NCBI GenBank assembly: GCA_945903305.1
Contig: CAMDOA010000012.1
Location: 1 to 56,544 of the forward strand
Source: Chitinophaga pinensis
Lineage (GTDB): Bacteria; Bacteroidota; Bacteroidia; Chitinophagales; UBA10324
Direction: 5' to 3'
DNA: 56,544 bases
The notes below the pieces were generated by a model. It was not told the origin of the DNA, did no database searches, and saw only the letters and a list, made by a program, of their open reading frames with translations. A program made the position numbers and the translations under genes. Below are positions 1 to 9,342 of the stretch, one piece after another; positions within the stretch are counted from its first letter, which is position 1; the number at the start of each line of letters is the position of its first letter.

Positions 1-1
1 A

Positions 2-3000
2 ATTACTTTAAGCGAAACACATACTGATGCTTCGTGCGGAACATCAAACGGAAGTATTGACTTAACCGTTAGCGGAGGGACTTCAGGCTATACCTATTTA
101 TGGAGCAATGGAATAACAACCGAAGATTTATCCGGAGTTTCAGCCGGCACCTATTCTGTAACTGTTACAGATGCGAATAATTGCACTGAAATAATGAATG
201 TCAATATCAGCAATACAGCAGGACCAGTATTATCAGAAACACATGTGAATGTTTTGTGTAACGGAAATAATACCGGAAGCATTGATCTTTCTGTTTCAGG
301 AGGAACAACTCCATACACTTATACTTGGAGCAATGGAGCAACCTCGCAGGATATCAGTTTACTGACAGCAGGACTTTATTCGGTAACTATTACTGATGAT
401 AATAATTGCCAGGCAACACTCTCAATAAATATTTCAGAACCACCGGCATTAGTATTAAATGAAACACATGCGAATGTTTTGTGCAACGGAAATAATGCCG
501 GAAGCATTGATCTTTCTGTTTCTGGTGGAACAACTCCATACACTTATACTTGGAGCAATGGAGCAACCACACAGGATATTAATTTGTTGATTGCAGGAAC
601 CTATTCGATAACTGTTACTGATAATAATAATTGCCAGGCAACACTCTCAATAAATATTTCAGAACCAGCAGCATTGGTTTTAAGCGAAACACATACTGAT
701 GCTTCGTGCGGAACATCAAACGGAAGTATTGACTTAACCGTTAGCGGAGGAACTTCAGGCTATACCTATTTATGGAGCAATGGAATAACAACCGAAGATT
801 TATCCGGAGTTTCAGCCGGTACCTATTCTGTAACAGTTACAGATGCGAATAATTGCACTGCAATAATGAATGTCAATATCAGCAATTCAGCAGGACCAGT
901 ATTATCAGAAACACATGTAAATGTTTTGTGCAATGGAAATAATACCGGAAGCATTGATCTTTCTGTTTCAGGAGGAACAACTCCATACACTTATACTTGG
1001 AGCAATGGAGCAACCACAGAAGATTTAACAGGACTGGACCCTGATGTTTATAATGTAACCGTAATAGATGCCAATGGATGTACAGCAACAGGCACAACAA
1101 ATATTATTGAGCCCGATATGCTGATGATTATGGATACAGTAATTAATGATGTTACATGTTTCGGAAGTTTGGATGGAGGAATAGATATTACAATAATGGG
1201 TGGCACAGCAGCATTTACCTATGCATGGTCAAACGGAGCTACTACTGAAGATTTAACCAACATCAGCGGAACACTTTATTATGTAACTGTAACTGATGTG
1301 AATAATTGCCAGGTGATCGATTCATTCAATGTAAATGAACCAACGCAATTGACAGCAACAATCAGCATCACCGATTCCATTTTTTGTGCAGGAATAGATT
1401 CGGCCTCCATTGATTTAACAGTATCAGGCGGAACAACATCATATAATTTCAGCTGGAGCAATGGAGGAACCACAGAAGATTTAACAAATGTTGCAGCCGG
1501 AAACTATACAGTAACCATTACTGATGCCAATGGATGCACAGCAACCGCGAATGTGGATGTAACTCAACCGGCAGTAGTAGTTGCAACAGCCACGCAATCA
1601 CAATCAGTAAATTGCAACGGAAATGCAACCGGTGTAGCAGTGGTAACCGCAACAGGTGGAACAGCCCCTTATACTTATATATGGTCAACCACTTCAACCA
1701 ACGATACCATAGCCGGATTGTTAGCCGCAACTTATTTTGTAACTGTAACCGATGTGCATGGATGTTCTGATACCACAAGTGTGATAATCACACAGCCATT
1801 GGTTTTAGATGCAACCATTGTTTCAATAACTGATGTAAACTGTACTGATTTACTGAGCGGCGCAATAGATATAAATGTAACTGGCGGAACATCGACATAC
1901 AATTATAACTGGAGCAACAGTTCAACTACTGAAGACCTGACTGGAATAGGATCAGGAACTTATTTTGTAACAGTCACCGATGCCAATGGATGCACCGATA
2001 CTTTGTCTGCAATTGTTGATCCGGCAATCAGTGTTAGTGTAAGTATAACTGCTGATGATACAATTTCATGTAACGGAGCAAATGATGGACAACTTACAGC
2101 AGTAGTATTAAGCGGAGGTACAGGGCCATTTACTTTCTTGTGGTCAAATACTGAAACCACACAAACTATAACCGGACTTTCTGCAGGAACATATACTGTT
2201 ACAGTAACTAATACATTGGGCTGTACTTATGTAGCAACCTACCAGTTAACAGATCCTGCAATACCAACATTCACTGGAGGCGGAACCACAATAGCATGCG
2301 GAACCGATGGAACATTAACCGCAACACTTCCGGCAGGATACAATGGCACATGGACTTTGGTAAGCGGCACCGGAAATATTGATGACCCATCATTACCAGT
2401 AACAACTGTAACCGGACTTGGCAATACCGACAATGTATTTGTGTGGACTATTACCAATGGCATTTGCACATTCACTGATACAGCCACACTGATAGTAACC
2501 GACTTAAATGCTGATGCAGGTCCCGACCAATCAATATGCGACAGTGTGAATGTTCAGTTGAGCGGAAGCCTGTCAGCAGGTTCAGGAACATGGAGCAGTT
2601 CAGATAATGGAATCACCTTCTCGAATGAAACAGATCCATCAACTACAACATCTGGATTAACTGTTGGACAAAATACCATCATCTGGACCGTGACCGATGG
2701 CAATTGCATTGAAATTGACACCGTAATCATCACAGTGAAATCACCAATAGAATGCAATACCGATTCACTGCAAATGCCAACGGGTTTCTCACCGAACGGT
2801 GATGGACCGAATGATTATTTTGTAATTCATGGTTTGATACATTATCCTGTAAATAATTTCAGTGTGTTTAACCGATGGGGAAATAAGGTTTACGAAAAGA
2901 AAAATTACAACAACGAGTGGGATGGCACCAACAACAGCGGTGATAAACTACCCGATGGAACTTACTTTGTGCTATTCGAAGCACCCAACCTGGCAAAACC

Positions 3001-3031
3001 ACTTTCAGGTTATGTTGACATGAGAAGATAA
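2..3031 (+). CDS. SprB-repeat adhesin with T9SS type B C-terminal signal (5' end outside window)
   Basis: The frame is open from base 2, so the gene begins upstream; about 1009 residues are visible. They form a string of roughly 75-80 residue SprB-type repeats, each with a GGT.PYTY.WSNG core, an acidic TTEDL or TQDI step and a Y.VTVTD.N.C end. The last about 90 residues are a gliding-motility-associated C-terminal domain (CHU_C, T9SS type B), seen as FSPNGDGPNDYF, then FNRWGNKVYE, then DGTYF. Family knowledge predicts a secreted, surface-attached adhesin of the kind moved by gliding motors or used in attachment. Repeats near the start are almost identical at DNA level (bases 12-343 against 684-1015). 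An internal ATG at 194 is not the true start. The substrate is unknown. Confidence 0.9.
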   Translation: MTLSETHTDASCGTSNGSIDLTVSGGTSGYTYLWSNGITTEDLSGVSAGTYSVTVTDANNCTEIMNVNISNTAGPVLSETHVNVLCNGNNTGSIDLSVSGGTTPYTYTWSNGATSQDISLLTAGLYSVTITDDNNCQATLSINISEPPALVLNETHANVLCNGNNAGSIDLSVSGGTTPYTYTWSNGATTQDINLLIAGTYSITVTDNNNCQATLSINISEPAALVLSETHTDASCGTSNGSIDLTVSGGTSGYTYLWSNGITTEDLSGVSAGTYSVTVTDANNCTAIMNVNISNSAGPVLSETHVNVLCNGNNTGSIDLSVSGGTTPYTYTWSNGATTEDLTGLDPDVYNVTVIDANGCTATGTTNIIEPDMLMIMDTVINDVTCFGSLDGGIDITIMGGTAAFTYAWSNGATTEDLTNISGTLYYVTVTDVNNCQVIDSFNVNEPTQLTATISITDSIFCAGIDSASIDLTVSGGTTSYNFSWSNGGTTEDLTNVAAGNYTVTITDANGCTATANVDVTQPAVVVATATQSQSVNCNGNATGVAVVTATGGTAPYTYIWSTTSTNDTIAGLLAATYFVTVTDVHGCSDTTSVIITQPLVLDATIVSITDVNCTDLLSGAIDINVTGGTSTYNYNWSNSSTTEDLTGIGSGTYFVTVTDANGCTDTLSAIVDPAISVSVSITADDTISCNGANDGQLTAVVLSGGTGPFTFLWSNTETTQTITGLSAGTYTVTVTNTLGCTYVATYQLTDPAIPTFTGGGTTIACGTDGTLTATLPAGYNGTWTLVSGTGNIDDPSLPVTTVTGLGNTDNVFVWTITNGICTFTDTATLIVTDLNADAGPDQSICDSVNVQLSGSLSAGSGTWSSSDNGITFSNETDPSTTTSGLTVGQNTIIWTVTDGNCIEIDTVIITVKSPIECNTDSLQMPTGFSPNGDGPNDYFVIHGLIHYPVNNFSVFNRWGNKVYEKKNYNNEWDGTNNSGDKLPDGTYFVLFEAPNLAKPLSGYVDMRR
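12..1015 (+). repeat. Higher-order tandem repeat inside the adhesin gene (672-bp period)
   Basis: Bases 12-343 recur at 684-1015 with about eight differences by eye, an offset of 672 bp or 224 codons (three repeat modules). A related module also recurs near 456-570, 225 bp after the one at 231. Later modules (after about 1020) are much more diverged, so the duplication looks recent and confined to this part of the gene. Confidence 0.85.
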
Positions 3032-3106
3032 AAAACTGAAAAAAAATAATTTGTATTCTCAGAAATAATTCTTGCCTGCAATTCTGTTTTTAATGGTGTT
3101 TTGATT

Positions 3107-3838
3107 TTACCCGTTCGCTTTCAGCAAATCCTCAGCTGTATCAATGCTCAGAGTTTCAATATATGTTTCTGCAAGGTGAATGGTGAAATTGTTTTCTATC
3201 CAACGAAGTTGCTCCAGTGATTCAGCTTGTTCAAGTGGAGTAGGAGAGAGCTGAGCAATTTTTAATAAAGTGTTTTTTCTATATCCATACAAACCAATGT
3301 GTTTGTAAAACTGATGATGATGCAACCAATCATTCTCTTCAATATTTCTTAAGTAAGGAACAACGGCACGACTGAAGTACAATGCTTTTCCTTCCGATGA
3401 TTTTACTGCCTTCACCACATTCGGATTTTTTAATTCATCCAATGTCGAAATTCTTTTTATCAATGAACCAATTTTTACATCATCATTCAAAAACAAATCG
3501 CGCAATGCAGTTAAGTGTTCTGCTTCAATAAATGGTTCATCGCCCTGAATATTGATGATAACATCAAAATCATTTCCAATAACAGATGCAACTTCAGCGC
3601 ATCGTTCAGTTCCGCTGTTGTGCAATGGTGATGTTAAAATTGCTTCAGCACCAAATAAAGCAGCAGCATTTAGTATTCGTTCATCATCAGTTGCAATAAT
3701 TATTTTATCAACTGTGTTGCTTTCTTTCACACGCTCATACACCTGCTGTATCATTGGCTTGCCTTGAATTAATGCTAATGGTTTTCCTGGCAATCGTGTT
3801 GATGCAAATCGTGCAGGAATTATTCCGAGGAATTTCAT
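3107..3838 (-). CDS. kdsB: 3-deoxy-manno-octulosonate cytidylyltransferase (CMP-Kdo synthetase)
   Basis: This 243-residue protein activates Kdo with CTP to give CMP-Kdo, the donor used for the inner core of LPS. The nucleotidyltransferase signature IIPARFASTRLPGKP lies at residues 6-20, SGTERCAEV at 75-83, and the metal-binding QGDEP at 98-102. Length matches the family. The ATG start gives the N-terminus directly at the conserved motif. The gene reads on the minus strand towards the convergent adhesin gene and is separated from upstream nfeD by a 139-bp repeat tract. It agrees with the heptose kinase at 24.2 kb in pointing to a standard LPS core. Confidence 0.96.
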   Translation of the reverse strand: MKFLGIIPARFASTRLPGKPLALIQGKPMIQQVYERVKESNTVDKIIIATDDERILNAAALFGAEAILTSPLHNSGTERCAEVASVIGNDFDVIINIQGDEPFIEAEHLTALRDLFLNDDVKIGSLIKRISTLDELKNPNVVKAVKSSEGKALYFSRAVVPYLRNIEENDWLHHHQFYKHIGLYGYRKNTLLKIAQLSPTPLEQAESLEQLRWIENNFTIHLAETYIETLSIDTAEDLLKANG

Positions 3839-3843
3839 CTTTT

Positions 3844-3982
3844 GTGAATGGTCAATAGTGAATTGTAAATTTGAAATCTGTAATCAGTAATTTGTAATTT
3901 GGAATCTGCAATTTGCAATTTGTAAATAGTAAACTGAAGTAATTGCTTTTTACAATTCACTATTCACCATTCACCATTCACA
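3844..3982. repeat. Intergenic repeat tract: inverted 26-bp arms around AATTTGN heptamers
   Basis: The left arm (3844-3869) and the reverse complement of the right arm (3949-3974) match at 25 of 26 bases. Between them are short near-tandem units of the form AATTTGY (about 3890-3930). The right arm continues as further CCATTCAC units into the nfeD stop codon region at 3978-3982. The tract contains no ORF. An exact 16-mer from the arms recurs upstream of argS at 55245-55260. Confidence 0.8.
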
Positions 3983-5354
3983 CCTTTCTCACAACAAGAT
4001 AATTCCCTCTTATCTCAATCACTTTCACTTTATCATTTCTTGAAATAAAATCTCCGTCGCTTATACTATCATGACGAATAGAATTTATTTCGACACTTCC
4101 GGCAGGTCGCAAATCGGTCATGGCTGTTCCTGTTGCGCCGATGTATGAATTTAAGGTAGTGACTGAATCGTTAAAACTTTTTGCATCTTCCAAAGTATCT
4201 GTCAGCACGATGCTTCTTGAAATTCGTGATTTTAAAAACCTATCGCCGAGAAAAATGGATGTGATGACTGCAACAATCATGATGGAAGTAATACGCAGTA
4301 ATGCATACAATAAATTATCGGCACCTGCCATGGAGAAATTAAAAAAGTCGTTTGCAATTAACGAAAGTGTAAGTGAGCCCACTATAAAAGTGACACCGAT
4401 AATTCCGGCCACACCAAAGCCGGGTAGAATAAAAATTTCGACGACGAGTAAAATCAATCCTGCAACAAATACCAATATTTCCCAATTGGCAGCCATGCCA
4501 TCCAGATACAAAGGAGCAAAATAAAGTACTGCTGCTGTGAGAGCTGCAAACAACGGAAATCCGATCCCGGGTTGTTGAAATTCGTAATATATACCCGCCA
4601 TAATCACCAGCAATAAAATGCTGTTTACAAATGGGTTTAATAAAAAACTGATAATGGCATCGAGCACTGATGATTCAAACTTTACAATTTTATAATCAGT
4701 AATTCCTGCAAGTGTGCAAACCTCTTCAATGTTGTTGGCAATGCCATCGCAATATTTATACTTCATGGCTTCATCGGTGGTGAGTGTAATGATTCGTCCG
4801 GTGTCGGCAATATCACTCAGGTAATTATTTGGCGATACCATTCCTTCGGCAATTTTCGGGTCGCGGCCTCGTTTTTCGGCAGTGGCTCGCATCATTCCAC
4901 GCATGTATGATTGATACTTGTCAGGCATAATTTCTCCGGTTTCATTCACCACCGATGCTGCACCAATTGTACTTCCGGGTTTCATAAAAATTTTATGACA
5001 TGCAATGGAAATCAATGCTCCGGCTGATGCGGCATTGCCATCAATTAATACATATACCGGAATTTTACTGTCGAGAATACGGTTGCGTATTAAATCGGCA
5101 TTTTGCAATTCGCCACCGAAAGTATTCAGGTGAAGAATAATTAAATCAGCATTTAAATCTTCTGCTTCCTTAAAACAGTTGTTGACTGTTCGCCACGCGG
5201 CGGGGGCTATTTCCTGTTTCAGCTCAAAAGTGTAAACCGTTTTTTTTGTTTCGGAAATGGTTTGAGCAAATGTGCATTGGTGTACAGTTAATTGTAACAG
5301 CAATACAATTATCGTGAATAAGAATCGTTGTGCTTTGTTCGTGAAAAGTTTCAA
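3978..5354 (-). CDS. NfeD family membrane-bound serine protease (ClpP class)
   Basis: This is a 458-residue long-form NfeD protein. A signal peptide (about residues 1-30) is followed by a ClpP/SppA-like domain. The expected nucleophile is Ser110 in NAASAGAL, and the dyad lysine is probably Lys146. Three or four membrane segments follow (about 240-375), then a C-terminal OB-fold NfeD domain (about 385-458). Family members cleave membrane proteins such as stomatins in the envelope. No stomatin gene lies next to it here. No in-frame ATG exists near the N-terminus; the only sensible start is TTG at 5354, which places the signal peptide correctly. The stop codon lies within the adjoining repeat tract. 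Confidence 0.9.
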   Translation of the reverse strand: MKLFTNKAQRFLFTIIVLLLQLTVHQCTFAQTISETKKTVYTFELKQEIAPAAWRTVNNCFKEAEDLNADLIILHLNTFGGELQNADLIRNRILDSKIPVYVLIDGNAASAGALISIACHKIFMKPGSTIGAASVVNETGEIMPDKYQSYMRGMMRATAEKRGRDPKIAEGMVSPNNYLSDIADTGRIITLTTDEAMKYKYCDGIANNIEEVCTLAGITDYKIVKFESSVLDAIISFLLNPFVNSILLLVIMAGIYYEFQQPGIGFPLFAALTAAVLYFAPLYLDGMAANWEILVFVAGLILLVVEIFILPGFGVAGIIGVTFIVGSLTLSLIANDFFNFSMAGADNLLYALLRITSIMIVAVITSIFLGDRFLKSRISRSIVLTDTLEDAKSFNDSVTTLNSYIGATGTAMTDLRPAGSVEINSIRHDSISDGDFISRNDKVKVIEIRGNYLVVRKV

Positions 5355-5385
5355 TGAAATAGTTTTACAGGATGATTAACGAATT

Positions 5386-5393
5386 CAAAAATA
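5386..5393 (-). promoter_or_regulatory. Candidate -7 promoter element for nfeD
   Basis: On the minus strand the sequence reads TATTTTTG, which fits the Bacteroidota -7 consensus TAnnTTTG, 32 bases before the nfeD start. No good -33 TTG was found at the usual spacing. The element overlaps the leader of the divergent LysM gene. Confidence 0.4.
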
Positions 5394-5395
5394 AC

Positions 5396-6538
5396 ATGAA
5401 AAAGGTTTTTGTGATTTTTTTAATACTGACTTTACCAGCCGCTGTTTTTGCGCAGAGTGCAACTCAGGATTATAAAGTAAGCAAGGGCGAAACTTTATAT
5501 GCTCTCTCACAAAAATATAATACATCGGTTGCGCGGTTACTGGATATGAACCCAACAATTATTAATAATAATTTACAGGAAGGAGCAACCATTAAAGTTC
5601 CCATTGTAAAAACGGATGTGAATTATAACAAAGTAAAAATTGGTCCACCCCAGTTTATTGTTCCGGTTACTTACAATATCAGCAAGGGAGAAACACTTTA
5701 TTCTATTTCGAAAAAGATGAACACCAATGTTGAATCATTGAGAATGTGGAATGAGTTAAAGAATGATAATATTAAAGCAGGGCAGAAATTAATTGTGGGA
5801 TATGGTAATTCAAATAACGAAAGTGTAGTGGTGAATGAAACCAAAACAACTTCTACCGTTGATGCAAAAAAAGTGGAGCCGATAAAAAATACCAGCAAGG
5901 ATATTGTAAAAACAGGAAAGGAAACTTCAACAAAGGATACCAAGAAAGTAGTTGCACCTAAAGACGATACATTGGTAAAAAAGCAGGACAAAACAGCCGT
6001 GTCAACTGTAAAAATAAACAACACTGAAACAAAAACTGATTCATATGCGGTAGTTGAAAACAAAAAATTAATTCCATCAACAACAGGAACAAGCAACACA
6101 ACTACTTCAGAAAAAAATCCGGTTGCAACAACCACAACTGTTGTTACTAACCCGAACACAACAAAAACGATTGATACAAATAATACTGCAACAACAACTA
6201 AAGTTTCTCCTCTAACATCAACTAAAACAAATTCGCCGGGAACCGATAAGACTTTAACTTACCTGACTGAAAAAGGAGTTATTACCTGGACAAAAAGTAA
6301 TAACGACGATGGGCAGTATTATGCCCTGCATCCAACAGCACCAATCGGAACTACTATTACTGTAAAGAATATGATGAACAACAAAACCCTGCAGGTAAAA
6401 GTGATTGGTAAATTGCCGAACACTGCAGATAATCAAGGTGTGCTGATGAAAATCAGTAACTCAGCAGCCAAATCCTTGAATGTATTGGACGATAAATTTT
6501 TATCCACCGCAAATTATATGGGGTACAAGGCGGAGTGA
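5396..6538 (+). CDS. Secreted protein with two LysM domains and an RlpA-like double-psi barrel
   Basis: The protein has 380 residues from the ATG at 5396. That start is preferred over the in-frame ATG at 5372 because it gives a clean signal peptide ending VFAQ. Two LysM modules follow (about residues 26-70 and 92-136), both with the SKGETLY core that binds the peptidoglycan glycan chain. A long Thr/Lys/Asn-rich linker runs to about 280. The final about 90 residues resemble the double-psi beta-barrel of RlpA-type proteins (HPTAPIGTTITVKN, then KISNSAAKSL). A role in binding or trimming the cell wall is likely; catalytic activity is not shown. It is divergent from nfeD with a gap of at most 41 bp. 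Confidence 0.85.
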   Translation: MKKVFVIFLILTLPAAVFAQSATQDYKVSKGETLYALSQKYNTSVARLLDMNPTIINNNLQEGATIKVPIVKTDVNYNKVKIGPPQFIVPVTYNISKGETLYSISKKMNTNVESLRMWNELKNDNIKAGQKLIVGYGNSNNESVVVNETKTTSTVDAKKVEPIKNTSKDIVKTGKETSTKDTKKVVAPKDDTLVKKQDKTAVSTVKINNTETKTDSYAVVENKKLIPSTTGTSNTTTSEKNPVATTTTVVTNPNTTKTIDTNNTATTTKVSPLTSTKTNSPGTDKTLTYLTEKGVITWTKSNNDDGQYYALHPTAPIGTTITVKNMMNNKTLQVKVIGKLPNTADNQGVLMKISNSAAKSLNVLDDKFLSTANYMGYKAE

Positions 6539-6561
6539 TTATTTTAATTCCGTTCCAGCAA

Positions 6562-6618
6562 GGTCTTCCTGCAAAGAGACCCTGCACATTAAAACGCGGG
6601 GTCGCTTCGCGGACCCCG
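6562..6618. repeat. GC-rich double hairpin in an AT-rich intergenic region
   Basis: There are two adjacent stem-loops. The first has stem GGTCT/AGACC (6562-6581). The second has a perfect 7-bp stem CGGGGTC/GACCCCG (6597-6618) with an 8-base loop. The local base composition is very unlike the flanks. No T-tract follows on either strand, so a simple intrinsic terminator is not indicated. It may be an extragenic palindrome of REP type. The rest of 6539-6814 shows no other feature. Confidence 0.6.
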
Positions 6619-6814
6619 TTGGCACAGATCTCTTATTGAATCTTTAAAAATATTCAATTGTTTTTGTATCAATCATTTTTTAAAAATTCTTCATAGATGA
6701 ATTAATCTGTGAATCTGTGGCTTAAATTTTAAAACAGTTGAAAATAGTTTTATGCTTTCACTTGCTTGTAACTTTTATGTTCGCATATTCGACACACTCA
6801 AAAAAAAATTATTG

Positions 6815-9289
6815 ATGCCATTTAGTACAAAGAAAATTTTTCTGTTTCTTGTTTTGTTTTTATCCGCTGCATTTGTGCATGCAACTGTTATTTCAGGAAC
6901 CATTACTGATGAAAAAGGAGAACCACTTTCGTATGCTACAGTTTTAATTAAAGGAACCACGCAAGGCGCCACAGCCAATGGCGATGGAAAATATTCGCTC
7001 ACACTTGCGTCTGGAACTTACACCTTGGTTTTTCAATATGTTGGTTATTCACCAAAATCAAAACAGATAGATGTAACCAATGTGCCCATCAAACTGGATG
7101 TGCAACTGAACACACAACAAATGGAGCTGAAGGAAATTGTGGTGAACAGCGATGCCGAAGACCCGGCTTACAAAGTGATTCGTGCGGCTGTTAAAAAGAG
7201 AAAATATTATCTCACTCAAGTGGATGAGTTCAGGTGCAAAGTATATATCAAGGGCATTCAGAAATTAGATAGTATTCCGAAACGGATTATGGGTTTCAAT
7301 GCAGATAAACTGGGATTGGATTCTTCGATGCTCGGTATTGTTTACCTGAGTGAATCGGAGAGCGAATACAATTTTCAAAAAACTGATAAGGTTCGCGAGG
7401 TAATGTTCTCATCAAAAGTGAGTGGCGATAACAAGGCATTCAGTTACAATCAGGCGAGTGATTTTGATTTTAACTTTTATAAAAATTTATTAGACATCGG
7501 AACACTCAGCGATCGCGGTTTTGTTTCTCCCATTTCGGAATCGGCCATGTTGTATTACAAGTATAAATTAGTTGGAACTTTTTACGATAACAATGAACTC
7601 ATCAATAAAATATTAGTCACGCCAAGAAGAAGAACCGATCCTGTTTTCAGCGGATATATTTATATTGTGGAAGAGAGCTGGCGCATTCACAGCACCGATT
7701 TGTTTTTAACAAAAGATGCGAACATTGATTTTGTTGACTCACTGGAACTGAAACAAATTTTTTCGGCAGTGAACGATACTGTTTACATGCCCATCAATCA
7801 AACCATGTTGTTTCAGTTTAAAGCATTCGGTATAAAAGGAAATGGATACTTTATTGGTTCGTTCACCAATTACAATCTGAATCCTGAATTTCCGAAAAAA
7901 TATTTCAGAGGAGAAACTTTAAAAGTGAATGACGATGCCAATGAAAAAGATTCGTCGTACTGGACTGTTAATCGTCCCATTCCGCTTACGCAAGAGGAGA
8001 TGGATGATTACCGTAAAAAAGACAGCATTGCCTTGCGTGAAAATTCGAAGGAGTACCTGGATTCATTAGACCGGAAAAAAAACAAATTCGGTTTCGGCGA
8101 TTTGATTCTCGGGTATGAATACTACAAACGATTTAATAAAACCTCCACCGGCACCGGTTCAATTCTTCAATTCATTAATTACAATACAGTGCAAGGATGG
8201 GCTCCGGAGGTTTCGCTTTACAAAACAAAACGATGGGACGATAAACGCTTCATGAGAATATCAGCTGATGCGGAATATGGTTTAAGCAACGAGAAATTCG
8301 GAGGCACTTTGCGTTTTCAATACTACTACAAGCCGGTGAAACTGCAACGATTCTGGTTGGAAGGTGGCAGCCGTGTTACACAATTCAACGAAGGGAAACC
8401 CATTAACGGATTGATTAATACTTGTTACACTTTGTTATATGAACAAAATTTTATGAAGGTATATAACAACACTTTCGGCAGCGCAGTGTGGCAGGGCGAA
8501 ATTAAAAACGGAATAAGATTAACTGCTAAAGCAAGTTATAATCACCGCCAGCCGCTTGATAATACCACTTTCAAAACTTTTAATGATCGTGCTGATAATA
8601 ATTTCACCATCAATTATCCGTTTGCCGATTCGGTTCAAACAAATTTTACAACATACAATGCACTTATCACTACCCTTGGTTTCAAAATAAATTTCAAACA
8701 GCAATACTATACCCGACCTTATGAAAAAGTTATTGTGGGCAGCAAGTACCCGACACTTCGGTTGTTTTACACAAAGGGTTGGCAGGCGCTGAACAGCAAA
8801 GTGAATTTTGATCAGGTGGAAGCAGAGTTAAATGACAACCTGAAATTCGGATTACTCGGTAAATCAAAGTACCTCATTCGCGCCGGATATTTTTTGAATA
8901 ATAAGTATGTGGGCGAAGTGGAACAAAAACATTTCATGGGCAACCAAACCATTCTTGCACTCAGTGATCACTTGCATGGGTTTCAGTTGCTGCCGTATTA
9001 TGAATTCAGCACACGCGAGTATTATGCTGAAGCGCATTACGAACATCGTTTCAATGGTTTCTTATTGAATAAAATTCCATTGCTGCGCAAATTGAAACTA
9101 AAGGAAGTTGCGAGCGCACATTATTTAATTACACCGGAAATAAATTATGCCGAACTCTCAGTTGGTCTCGAACACATTTTTAAAGTATTCAGAATTGATT
9201 GGATAAACTCCTACAGCAATCAACTGAAATTAAAATCGGGATTTGTGATTGGAATTAATCTGGGCGATGCCATTCAGATTGAGTTGTAA
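6815..9289 (+). CDS. DUF5686 outer-membrane protein with carboxypeptidase-like regulatory domain
   Basis: The protein has 824 residues from the ATG at 6815, chosen over 6752 because it gives a standard signal peptide ending FVHA. Residues about 25-110 form a carboxypeptidase D regulatory-like beta-sandwich (ISGTITDEKGEPLSYATV). The DUF5686 family signature follows (DPAYKVIRAAVKKRKYYL), and the C-terminal half is rich in alternating beta strands, as expected of an outer-membrane barrel. The last strand ends in a short aromatic-poor tail (IQIEL). The family is widespread in Bacteroidota and its cargo is not established. It is monocistronic on the plus strand. Confidence 0.85.
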   Translation: MPFSTKKIFLFLVLFLSAAFVHATVISGTITDEKGEPLSYATVLIKGTTQGATANGDGKYSLTLASGTYTLVFQYVGYSPKSKQIDVTNVPIKLDVQLNTQQMELKEIVVNSDAEDPAYKVIRAAVKKRKYYLTQVDEFRCKVYIKGIQKLDSIPKRIMGFNADKLGLDSSMLGIVYLSESESEYNFQKTDKVREVMFSSKVSGDNKAFSYNQASDFDFNFYKNLLDIGTLSDRGFVSPISESAMLYYKYKLVGTFYDNNELINKILVTPRRRTDPVFSGYIYIVEESWRIHSTDLFLTKDANIDFVDSLELKQIFSAVNDTVYMPINQTMLFQFKAFGIKGNGYFIGSFTNYNLNPEFPKKYFRGETLKVNDDANEKDSSYWTVNRPIPLTQEEMDDYRKKDSIALRENSKEYLDSLDRKKNKFGFGDLILGYEYYKRFNKTSTGTGSILQFINYNTVQGWAPEVSLYKTKRWDDKRFMRISADAEYGLSNEKFGGTLRFQYYYKPVKLQRFWLEGGSRVTQFNEGKPINGLINTCYTLLYEQNFMKVYNNTFGSAVWQGEIKNGIRLTAKASYNHRQPLDNTTFKTFNDRADNNFTINYPFADSVQTNFTTYNALITTLGFKINFKQQYYTRPYEKVIVGSKYPTLRLFYTKGWQALNSKVNFDQVEAELNDNLKFGLLGKSKYLIRAGYFLNNKYVGEVEQKHFMGNQTILALSDHLHGFQLLPYYEFSTREYYAEAHYEHRFNGFLLNKIPLLRKLKLKEVASAHYLITPEINYAELSVGLEHIFKVFRIDWINSYSNQLKLKSGFVIGINLGDAIQIEL

Positions 9290-9342
9290 TAAAAAACATT
9301 TGATTTATTAATCTGAAAAATAAATTAGTCAATTAAAATATT

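Noticed and set aside
12-1015. CRISPR-like regular repeats
   Set aside because: The repeats are in-frame coding SprB modules of 75 codons, with no short unit and unique spacer pattern.
4120-4524. 134-residue plus-strand frame inside nfeD
   Set aside because: It lies fully antisense to a well-supported gene and has no family features.
5698-6159. 153-residue minus-strand frame opposite the LysM gene
   Set aside because: The hydrophobic appearance comes from the antisense of a Thr/Lys-rich linker; no conserved motif.
6562-6618. Intrinsic terminator or riboswitch after the LysM gene
   Set aside because: There is no T-tract after either hairpin and no known riboswitch core that I could recognise.
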